64,000 bases of DNA, taken from JAYZDK01 sp964604165 (GTDB taxonomy: Bacteria; Myxococcota_A; UBA796; CAJQPC01). Under the pieces are notes generated by a model, which worked only from the letters and a program-made list of their open reading frames with translations, did no database searches and was not told where the DNA came from. Made by a program: the position numbers and the translations under genes. Position 1 is the first letter of the stretch. Every line of letters starts with the position of its first letter. Of the stretch, positions 1 to 7,153 are shown piece by piece. The stretch spans positions 1-64,000 of the forward strand of contig CAZRYF010000003.1 of NCBI GenBank assembly GCA_964604165.1, in the 5' to 3' direction.

Positions 1-77
1 AGATCTACACCCACGTGGCCCGGGAGCGGCTGAAGGGTATCCACGCCCAACACCATCCCCGGGGGGGCAGCGGGTAG
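1..77 (+). CDS. Tyrosine recombinase XerC/XerD, C-terminal fragment
   Basis: Reading from base 3, the first 24 codons encode IYTHVARERLKGIHAQHHPR followed by GGSG and a TAG stop at 75-77. This matches the extreme C-terminus of XerC/XerD site-specific recombinases: the Tyr in IYTHV is the catalytic nucleophile, and the HHPR tail is typical of XerD. The rest of the gene lies upstream of the window. Xer proteins resolve chromosome dimers at dif. The ending resembles XerD more than XerC, but too little is present to choose. Only 23 bases separate the stop from asd. Confidence 0.8.
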   Translation, partial: IYTHVARERLKGIHAQHHPRGGSG

Positions 78-100
78 GGGGGCCGGTTACCTCCACGGCC

Positions 101-1138
101 ATGGAAGCCACACCCGCCATCGTCCTGGGGGCCACCGGCATGGTGGGCCAGCGCATTCTCCAGCGGTTGGAGAACCACCCGTGGATTCGCGTGGTGGGGG
201 TGGGGGCTTCCGAGCGCAGCGCCGGGAAACCTTATCGGGAGGCCACCCGGTGGCGGCTCCCGGGCGCGCCTTTCGGTGGATGTGGAGACCTGGGGGTGCT
301 GCCTTGTGTGCCGGGTGCCATGCCCAGCGGCGTGCGCCTTGTGCTCTCGGCCATGGACGGAGGAGCGGCGGGTCCGATTGAGGCCGAGTTTCGCGCTGCC
401 GGGTTTGCGGTGGTCTCCAATGCGGGGGCGCACCGCCAGGACCCGGATGTGCCCCTGGTGATTCCAGAGGTGAACCCGGATCACCTCTCTCTTCTAAAGC
501 GCCAGGCAGAGGAGGGGTTCATCGTGACCAACCCCAACTGCAGCGCCATGCCCCTGACCATGGCCCTTGCGCCGCTGCACGCGGCTTTTGGGGTCGAGGC
601 CGTGGTGGCTTCCACCTGGCAGGCGGTCAGCGGTGCCGGGTACCCGGGGGAGTCGGCCTGGGACATGGTGGGCAACGTGCACCCCCACGCGGGCAACGAA
701 GAGGCCAAGATGGCGGTCGAGCCCCAGAAGATGCTGGGTTCACCGGGCACCCCGGCGGACTTTGTCTTGTCGGCTCGCTGCGTGCGGGTGCCGGTGGCGG
801 ATGGACACTTGATTTCGGCCCAAGTTCGTCTAGGTGGAAGCCCGGGAGTCGAGGCCGTGCGGTCGGCGCTCAAAGGCTACCTGTCGCCAGCGGGGGACTT
901 GCCCTCCAGCCCGGTGCCTTTGTTCCAATTGGTGGAGGACCGGGACCGACCCTCGCCGCGCTTTGATGCAGACAATGGCGACGGCATGGCGATCACCCTG
1001 GGCCGCATTGAGTCCTGCCCGGTGATGGGGGTGAAGTTCTTCTGTCTGGCCCACAACACGATTCGGGGCGCAGCCGGCGCAGCGGTGGCGAATGCAGAGC
1101 TTCTGATTGAGCGGGGGCTGGTTCCCAAGTCCGGCTGA
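101..1138 (+). CDS. asd: Aspartate-semialdehyde dehydrogenase
   Basis: This 345-residue enzyme reduces L-aspartyl-4-phosphate to aspartate semialdehyde with NADPH, the branch point to lysine/diaminopimelate, threonine and methionine. The N-terminus has the dinucleotide motif GATGMVG (residues 10-16). The catalytic Cys is C147 in NPNCSAMP, followed by the STWQAVSGAG segment. This signature and the length fit the archaeal/fungal-type branch rather than the E. coli-type enzyme. The ATG at 101 puts the Rossmann motif at the normal distance, but no clear Shine-Dalgarno precedes it. It probably follows the Xer gene in one transcript and ends 5 bases before the convergent lipoprotein gene. Confidence 0.93.
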   Translation: MEATPAIVLGATGMVGQRILQRLENHPWIRVVGVGASERSAGKPYREATRWRLPGAPFGGCGDLGVLPCVPGAMPSGVRLVLSAMDGGAAGPIEAEFRAAGFAVVSNAGAHRQDPDVPLVIPEVNPDHLSLLKRQAEEGFIVTNPNCSAMPLTMALAPLHAAFGVEAVVASTWQAVSGAGYPGESAWDMVGNVHPHAGNEEAKMAVEPQKMLGSPGTPADFVLSARCVRVPVADGHLISAQVRLGGSPGVEAVRSALKGYLSPAGDLPSSPVPLFQLVEDRDRPSPRFDADNGDGMAITLGRIESCPVMGVKFFCLAHNTIRGAAGAAVANAELLIERGLVPKSG

Positions 1139-1143
1139 ACGGG

Positions 1144-3420
1144 TCAGCGCATGTAGAGGTCGCCGATGGCTTCTCCGCCCGACCATGCGTTGGCGTAGTT
1201 CTGGGAGTTCAGTTGGGCGCCGAAGTTGTGCCAGTACTTGCTGCCTGTGGGGGTCGCGGTTGGGCCCAGGATCAGCCGACGATCCGCGTTGCCACTGTAC
1301 CCGCTGGAGAGGTTGTCCACCGTGAAGGAAAACGCGGTGTCCGTCCAACCAGAGTGGGTTGCATACCAGCAGGTGGTCCAGGTGGTGCCTGCGTTGATCG
1401 CTTTGCAGGACTGGAGGGGGTGGTTGTCGTAGGTGTAGAGCGTGAAGGGGCTGGATCCCCAGGTCATGACCAGCTTTTCATCAAATCCGTAGTCGCTTCC
1501 GGGGGTCAGGTTGTGGATCATCATCTCCGTGGGGGCATCGTTCTGGTACCAGTGGCCGCAGAAGCTTGCGTTGGTGAGGGAGGCGTCGTCCAGATAGGCT
1601 GCGCCTTCTTGCACGATGACGTTGCCCTGGCCTGTCTCATCAATCCGGCCGCAGCGGGTCCAGCCGCCGCCATCCACGGTCATGTCGCAGTACATCTCGT
1701 AGGCGACGCCGTCGCTGGGGCGGATCCAGTAGGTGCCGTCCCCGGTGGAGTACCCGTTGTTCAGGAGGGTGAGGCAGGAGTCTGTGGGACAGCTCGCGGA
1801 CCCGCCATCGGCAGCCTGGGCCGCGGCGTCGGTGTCGTCACAATCATCTGCCGTGAGAACGCCATCGCAGTCTGCGTCTGTGTCGAGGGTGGTGGAGGTG
1901 GCGTCGCTGTCATTACAGTCATTGCCACCACAGGCAGAGTCTGTCTGGCCGTCTCCATCCACATCGTTGTCTGTGTCGCCATCGCAGTCCCTGTCTGTGC
2001 CGTCGCAGGCCAGAGTGGCCCCCGGGTGGAAGGAAGCATCGCTGTCGTCACAGTCCCCCGCGAGAGAGCTGTAGCCGCTGGGGAGTGTGCAAGCGATGAG
2101 CGTGTCGGAGTCGACGCCGTAGCCATCGCTGTCTGTGTCCATGTACCAGGTGGCGGCGTCGACGGCGTCGGCCTCGTCTGTGGTGCCATCGCAGTCGTTG
2201 TCCAGAGCGTCACAAAGCTCGGTCGCCCCTGGATTGACTGCGGCGGATGCATCGTCGCAGTCGCTGGCGTTGTCCGCGTGGCCCGTGGGGGCTGTGCAAG
2301 ACAGGGTGGCCGCTCCAGAGCTTCCGTAGCCGTCGCTGTCGGCATCGGTGTACCAGGAGGTGGCGTTGATGGCATCAGCTTCGTCGATGGAGGAATCACA
2401 GTCGTTGTCCACGCCGTCGCACACCTCGTAGGCGGCGGGGCTCGTGGAAGCGTTCGTGTCGTCGCAGTCGTCGCCGTTGGCAGCGTGGCCGGGAGGCTGG
2501 GTGCATGCTTCCGTGGGCGTCAGCGCATCGCCGTATCCGTCGCCGTCTGAGTCCGCGTACCAGGTCAGCAGCGCACCTTCATCCGTGGCGCCGTCGCAGT
2601 CGTTGTCCGCGGAGTCGCAGGTCTCTGGAGCGCCGGGATAGGTCAGCGCCGAGAGGTCGTCGCAGTCATCGGAGTTGGACACGTAGCCGGTGGGTGCCGT
2701 GCAGGCGGTCGCGGTGAATTGGCTTCCTCCGTAGGAGTCGGCGTCTGCATCGCCGTACCAGGTGGTGGCGTCCGTGGCGTTCTCGTCGATGTCCCCGTCG
2801 CAGTCGTTGTCGGCGTTGTCGCAGACCTCCGACTGGTCTGGATTGCTGGCGGCGTCGTTGTCGTCGCAGTCCTCGCATGCTGCATGACCATCACCATCGA
2901 CATCGGCGTAACCCACAGAACCATCGCAGTTGTAGTCGTTGGGGTCCGTGCAGTCCGCCTCCGAAGCGCCCGGATGCCAGCCCGGGTTGCTGTCGTCACA
3001 GTCGCCGAAGTACGCCGCAAAGCCGTGAGGCTGAACGCAGGCGTTCTGGGAGTCGCTCTCCACTCCGAAGCCGTCTCCATCGCTGTCGGCATACCAGGTG
3101 GAGGCATCCGTGGCATCCGCTTCGTCGATTGCGCTGTCGCAGTCGTTGTCCACGTTGTCACAGATCTCATCCGCCCCGGGAAACACGGCCGCGTTCTGGT
3201 CGTCGCAATCGGTGGACTGGGGATGCCCGTCTGCATCGGCATCCACGGGGGTGCCGGTGTCCACGTCATCGGTCTCCTCGTCACCGGTCTCCTCGTGGCC
3301 GGTCTCTGTCAGTGAGGTGTCCTCGGGGGGCGCCGAGTCGGTCGTTTCAGGGTCCTTCTCTCGGCAGCCCGTGGACACAAGGAACAACAGGGAGAGGAGA
3401 AGGGCGGGAATTGGGAGCAT
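1144..3420 (-). CDS. Lipoprotein with MopE-type metal-binding repeats and a fibrinogen-like C-terminal domain
   Basis: The 758-residue product begins with a signal peptide ending in the lipobox VSTGC (Cys19), then an Asp/Glu/Thr-rich linker. Residues of roughly 60 to 520 hold about seven units of 50-60 residues built from DSDGDGYG, CDD, PGA-E-CD and DNDCDG--DE elements with a TWYADSDGDG spacer. These resemble the putative metal-binding MopE repeats common in myxobacterial surface proteins. The last 200 or so residues contain a YCDM and GGGWT signature like fibrinogen-related/COLFI domains, which often bind sugars or acetyl groups. I infer a cell-surface, calcium- or copper-stabilised binding protein. 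The ligand is unknown. The gene lies 48 bases downstream of guaB on the same strand. Confidence 0.82.
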   Translation of the reverse strand: MLPIPALLLSLLFLVSTGCREKDPETTDSAPPEDTSLTETGHEETGDEETDDVDTGTPVDADADGHPQSTDCDDQNAAVFPGADEICDNVDNDCDSAIDEADATDASTWYADSDGDGFGVESDSQNACVQPHGFAAYFGDCDDSNPGWHPGASEADCTDPNDYNCDGSVGYADVDGDGHAACEDCDDNDAASNPDQSEVCDNADNDCDGDIDENATDATTWYGDADADSYGGSQFTATACTAPTGYVSNSDDCDDLSALTYPGAPETCDSADNDCDGATDEGALLTWYADSDGDGYGDALTPTEACTQPPGHAANGDDCDDTNASTSPAAYEVCDGVDNDCDSSIDEADAINATSWYTDADSDGYGSSGAATLSCTAPTGHADNASDCDDASAAVNPGATELCDALDNDCDGTTDEADAVDAATWYMDTDSDGYGVDSDTLIACTLPSGYSSLAGDCDDSDASFHPGATLACDGTDRDCDGDTDNDVDGDGQTDSACGGNDCNDSDATSTTLDTDADCDGVLTADDCDDTDAAAQAADGGSASCPTDSCLTLLNNGYSTGDGTYWIRPSDGVAYEMYCDMTVDGGGWTRCGRIDETGQGNVIVQEGAAYLDDASLTNASFCGHWYQNDAPTEMMIHNLTPGSDYGFDEKLVMTWGSSPFTLYTYDNHPLQSCKAINAGTTWTTCWYATHSGWTDTAFSFTVDNLSSGYSGNADRRLILGPTATPTGSKYWHNFGAQLNSQNYANAWSGGEAIGDLYMR

Positions 3421-3468
3421 GGGAAATCCTCGTGAGGCCCCTTCCTTATCATGGCTTGGACTTCAGGC

Positions 3469-4935
3469 TTATGAAGTCGGGTAGTTCGGCGACTCCTTTG
3501 TGATGATTACGTCGTGCACATGGGACTCCTGGAGACCGGCCCCGGTCATGCGCACGAATCGAGCACCGGCCTTCATGGCGTCGATGTTGGCGCTTCCGGT
3601 GTAGCCCATGGACGCCCGCAGGCCTCCGCAGAGCTGGTAGATCACATCCCCCAGCGGGCCCTTGTAAGGCACCCGCCCCACGATTCCCTCCGGGACCAGC
3701 TTCCTTGTGCCGGCCTCGGGGTCGCCGACGTCCTGGAAGTAGCGGTCCGACGAGCCGGCCCGCATGGCCTCAATGGAACCCATTCCCCGGTAGGTCTTGT
3801 AGCGTCGACCGCCCAGAAGAATGACCTCTCCCGGGGTTTCGTCAGTTCCTGCCAACAAAGAGCCCACCATGACGCAGTCGGCACCGGCGGCGATGGCTTT
3901 GGACACGTCGCCTGAGAACTTGATGCCTCCATCGGCAATCAGGGGAATGCCGTGTTTTCTTGCGACAACAGCACAGTCGGCAATGGCGGTGATTTGTGGC
4001 ACGCCGACCCCCGCCACCACGCGGGTGGTGCAGATGGAGCCGGGGCCGATGCCCACCTTGATCGCGCTGGCTCCTGCTGCGACGCAGGCCTCCGCCGCTT
4101 CCTGGGTGGCAATGTTTCCAACCACCAACACCAGGTCCGGAAACTCCGAACGAACGGAGCTGGCCCCAGCAAGAACGCCCGCTGAGTGTCCGTGGGCCGT
4201 GTCCACGACGATGGCATCGACGCCGGCGTCCACGAGAGCCTGCACCCGGTCCAACTGGCCGGGGCCTACTGCCGCAGCACATTGGAGACGCCCTCGGGCA
4301 TCGGTGACAGCGTCTGGGTAGAGAGCCGCGTTTTCAATGTCCTTGATGGTGATCAAGCCACAAAGGGACCCGTCATTGTCGACCACCACGAGCTTTTCAA
4401 TCTTGTGTTCCTGTAGGAGGACCTTGGCTTGCTCCAGGTTGGTGTCCGGAGGGCAGGTGACAAGTCCCTCTCCGGTCATGACCTCCCGAATGGGGCGATC
4501 CAGGCGCTGTTCGAAGCGCAGGTCCCGGTTCGTGAGGATGCCCACGGCCTTGCCATCGACCACGATGGGCAGTCCGGAGATACTGTGGGCTTTCATGGCT
4601 TCCCGGGCGTCTCGCAGGCTCTGGTCTGGCGCCATGGTAATCGGGTCGGGAATGATGCCCGTGACGGCCTTCTTGACCCGTGTGACCTCGGCGGCCTGGG
4701 CCTCGATGGACATGTTTTTGTGTATGACTCCCAGGCCTCCCTGGCGTGCCATGGCGATGGCAGCCCGGCCCTCTGTCACCGTGTCCATGGCGCTGGAGAC
4801 AATGGGGATCTTCAGGGCGATGTTGCCGGCAAACCGGGTCGACAGGTCCACCTGATCTGGAAGCACAGACGAGGCAGCAGGCACCAGCAAGACATCGTCG
4901 AAGGTCAGGGCGAGACGGGGAGATTCGTCAATCAC
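3469..4935 (-). CDS. guaB: Inosine-5'-monophosphate dehydrogenase
   Basis: GuaB oxidises IMP to XMP with NAD, the rate-limiting step of GMP synthesis. The 488-residue protein has the full family layout: N-terminal LTFDDVLLVP, the first half of the TIM barrel with SSAMDTVTE, a two-CBS Bateman domain at about residues 90-205, and the catalytic loop GIGPGSICTTR with its active-site Cys. The C-terminal half carries GMGSIEAM and the flap. Start is GTG at 4935 with AAGGTGG about 5 bases upstream. Its 5' end is divergent from the TRAP operon across a 141-base gap. I see no purine riboswitch in that gap. Confidence 0.97.
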   Translation of the reverse strand: MIDESPRLALTFDDVLLVPAASSVLPDQVDLSTRFAGNIALKIPIVSSAMDTVTEGRAAIAMARQGGLGVIHKNMSIEAQAAEVTRVKKAVTGIIPDPITMAPDQSLRDAREAMKAHSISGLPIVVDGKAVGILTNRDLRFEQRLDRPIREVMTGEGLVTCPPDTNLEQAKVLLQEHKIEKLVVVDNDGSLCGLITIKDIENAALYPDAVTDARGRLQCAAAVGPGQLDRVQALVDAGVDAIVVDTAHGHSAGVLAGASSVRSEFPDLVLVVGNIATQEAAEACVAAGASAIKVGIGPGSICTTRVVAGVGVPQITAIADCAVVARKHGIPLIADGGIKFSGDVSKAIAAGADCVMVGSLLAGTDETPGEVILLGGRRYKTYRGMGSIEAMRAGSSDRYFQDVGDPEAGTRKLVPEGIVGRVPYKGPLGDVIYQLCGGLRASMGYTGSANIDAMKAGARFVRMTGAGLQESHVHDVIITKESPNYPTS

Positions 4936-5002
4936 GGGCCACCTTCCATTTGCCGCTTCCTAGCGCCGACGGGGCGGGGGTGCAAGCCTTTGCCTACCGG
5001 CG

Positions 5003-5031
5003 TTGACGCCTCCTTGCCAACCGCCTATACG
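5003..5031 (+). promoter_or_regulatory. Sigma-70-type promoter of the TRAP/pyrE operon
   Basis: TTGACG (5003-5008) and TATACG (5026-5031) are separated by exactly 17 bases. They lie 45 bases before the ATG of the TatT gene, so a start near 5038 would give a leader of about 39 bases ending in a GGAGG ribosome site. This is one of the two best promoter matches in the window. Confidence 0.6.
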
Positions 5032-5076
5032 ACCAGATCACAATTTCCCGCCTGAAAAGGCCTTTTGGAGGAAAAC

Positions 5077-6099
5077 ATGACCCGCATTGTCCCCTTGGTT
5101 TCAGTTCTTGTTCTGCTTACCGCATGCGGTGGTTCCCACAAGGGAACCTACGAGGTGGCTGCAGCCGGCGAGACCGCTGTCAACACGGGCGACGTGTCCG
5201 CTGCGGACGGCCTCTGGGAGCAGCGCGGCGATGCAGCCCAGCTTCAGGCGGCCCTGGATGCCTATGAGGCCGTTGCGACCGCCGACCCAACAAACCGGCA
5301 CGCACTGGAGCGGCTGGTGCGGGGCTACTACTTCCTGGGAGACGGTCACAACACAGAAATGACGGACAAGCTTGGCGCTTGGGACACGGCCATTGGATGG
5401 GGCAAGAAGTGCATGGCGCTGAATGCGGACTTCGTGGCACACCTGGACAAGGGTGAGGATGAGGCCACTGCAGCCGTGGCTTTTGGCGGTGCGGATGTGC
5501 CTTGTTTGTACTGGACCGCTTCGGCACTTGGAAAGTGGTCCAAGGCATCTGGAATGGGCGCGACCCTGAAGAATGTTCCCACGGCCAAGGCTTGGATCGC
5601 CAGGGTACAGGAGTTGGACAACAGCTACTTCTACACCGCCACCGACCGATACTGGGGGGCCTACTACGCGGCGATTCCCTCTTTTGCTGGTCAGGATCTG
5701 GAGAAGAGTCGAGGCCATTTGGACACGGCGGTAGAGGCGAACCCGGACCACTTTGGCAATCGCTTGATCCTGGCTTCCTACTGGGCTGTGAAGACCCAGG
5801 ATGCCTCGGTCTTTGACGAGCAGGTGGCCTACGTGCTCTCTAACTGTCCGAACACCATTGAGGGCCTCGTCCCGGAGCAGGAGGCCGAGCAGCGCAAAGC
5901 ACAGAAGCTGCTTGAGACCCGCAACGAGCTGTTCTTGGATGCTGGGGATGCGCCATCCGTGAACCCGCCGGATTGCTCGGCGCAGGCAGAGGAGACGGTG
6001 GAGGAAGCCACCGAGGCGGGCGACACCACCGAAGACACCACCGAAGACACCACCGACGACACCACCGAAGACACCACCGACGGCGACTCGGCCGAATAG
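5077..6099 (+). CDS. TRAP-associated lipoprotein of the TatT family
   Basis: The 340-residue protein has a short signal peptide with lipobox LTAC (Cys17), so it is a lipoprotein. The body is helical and TPR-like, with signatures of the TatT family known from Treponema pallidum: YWTASALGKW near the middle, then WGAYYAAIPSFAGQDLEKS and a LDTAVEANPDHFGN repeat. TatT is thought to form a complex with the TRAP binding protein TatP and pass hydrophobic ligand to it. The next two genes are exactly such a TRAP system. The ATG at 5077, 5 bases after GGAGG, is preferred over an in-frame TTG at 5065. The C-terminus is a low-complexity Glu/Asp/Thr tail coded by a 12-bp repeat. Confidence 0.83.
   Translation: MTRIVPLVSVLVLLTACGGSHKGTYEVAAAGETAVNTGDVSAADGLWEQRGDAAQLQAALDAYEAVATADPTNRHALERLVRGYYFLGDGHNTEMTDKLGAWDTAIGWGKKCMALNADFVAHLDKGEDEATAAVAFGGADVPCLYWTASALGKWSKASGMGATLKNVPTAKAWIARVQELDNSYFYTATDRYWGAYYAAIPSFAGQDLEKSRGHLDTAVEANPDHFGNRLILASYWAVKTQDASVFDEQVAYVLSNCPNTIEGLVPEQEAEQRKAQKLLETRNELFLDAGDAPSVNPPDCSAQAEETVEEATEAGDTTEDTTEDTTDDTTEDTTDGDSAE
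6022..6081 (+). repeat. Five tandem 12-bp units in the TatT tail
   Basis: Five consecutive copies of GACACCACCGAA or GACACCACCGAC encode alternating DTTE and DTTD at the acidic C-terminus of the lipoprotein. The near identity at DNA level suggests a slippage-prone, length-variable tail. Confidence 0.9.
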
Positions 6100-6108
6100 G
6101 GGACTCCA

Positions 6109-7134
6109 ATGAAAAAGAGCGCATCCTTGTTGTTGTTGGCGGCCCTGGGGGCGCTGCTTGTGCCCATCTCCACTCCGGTGGCGGAAGCGCCTCACATGTT
6201 GAATTTCGGCACAGTCGCGCCGGATGGTACGCCGTGGGCGGATCAGCTTATTGGCGCAAAGAAGCGAATTGACGCGGAGTCCAACGGACAGATCAAGGTG
6301 CGGGTCTTCTTGGGTGCTTCTCTCGGATCCGAGGTGGAGATGATCCAGGACGTGGCCCGGGGTGAACGGATCCAGGGGGGGGGGTTCTCTACGGGTGCCG
6401 TCGGAGAGGGCTCGGCGGTTCCGCTTCTGCTGTTGCCGGAATTGCCCTATCTCTTCCGGTCCTTTGAGGAAGCGGATGCCATTCTGGACAACGTGCTCTT
6501 TGAGCCTGCCGCTGCGGCGCTTGCCGCCAAGGGCTTTGTTCTTGGCTCCTGGGCTGAGAACGGCTGGCGTTGCTTTGCCACCAAGGGGGGGGCGGCCACC
6601 ACGCCGGACCTCTTGTCCCAGTACAAGATGCGGGCCCAGGAGAGCGATGTGCACATGAACATGTACGCGCGGCTCGGCACCCAAGCGGTGGCCAAGCCCA
6701 CCTCTGAGGTGCTTCCTGCCCTGAACACCGGGATTGTGGATGGCTTCGACAACACCCCACTGTTTTCACTTGCGGCCGGGTGGATGGGGCCTGTGACCCA
6801 CTACACCTTGTCTCGTCACATCTACCAGCCGGCGGCGATCTTGTACTCCAAGAACTTCATGAACAAGCTGCCGGATGCACTGCAGAAGGTGGTCATCGGC
6901 GATCCGGCTCAGGAAGCCCGGGACGGTCGTGTGGGGGTCCGTTCCCTGGAAGCGGAGCTTCTCCAGACGATTCGGGACATGGGCAAGGAAGTCGTGGAGC
7001 TGACGCCGGAGCAGCGCCGGGTTTTTGTGAAGCAGACCCGAGATGTGCATGTGCAGTTCCTGGGGGCCCACCCGGAGCTCAAGCCCCTCTACGCCCAGGT
7101 AAAGGGACAGTTGAAGTCCATGCGGCAGAACTGA
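6109..7134 (+). CDS. TRAP transporter substrate-binding protein (DctP/TatP family)
   Basis: This 341-residue periplasmic receptor has an N-terminal signal peptide (MKKSASLLLLAALGALL) and the DctP fold. Recognisable parts are the first lobe FGTVAPDGTPWADQL, the segment LGSEVEMIQDVARGE, the KMRAQES strand whose Arg contacts ligand in many family members, and LNTGIVDGFDNTPLF. It delivers substrate to the membrane permease encoded next. Pairing with a TatT lipoprotein suggests a hydrophobic or lipid-like ligand rather than a C4-dicarboxylate, but the sequence does not identify it. The start codon lies 9 bases after the TatT stop, with AGGGGA as ribosome site. Confidence 0.9.
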   Translation: MKKSASLLLLAALGALLVPISTPVAEAPHMLNFGTVAPDGTPWADQLIGAKKRIDAESNGQIKVRVFLGASLGSEVEMIQDVARGERIQGGGFSTGAVGEGSAVPLLLLPELPYLFRSFEEADAILDNVLFEPAAAALAAKGFVLGSWAENGWRCFATKGGAATTPDLLSQYKMRAQESDVHMNMYARLGTQAVAKPTSEVLPALNTGIVDGFDNTPLFSLAAGWMGPVTHYTLSRHIYQPAAILYSKNFMNKLPDALQKVVIGDPAQEARDGRVGVRSLEAELLQTIRDMGKEVVELTPEQRRVFVKQTRDVHVQFLGAHPELKPLYAQVKGQLKSMRQN

Positions 7135-7153
7135 CTGTCGGAAGGGCATTTTC

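Noticed and set aside
4936..5076. A purine riboswitch or clear promoter for guaB.
   Set aside because: No conserved purine aptamer core or stems are visible; the best minus-strand -35/-10 pair matches only half of each consensus.
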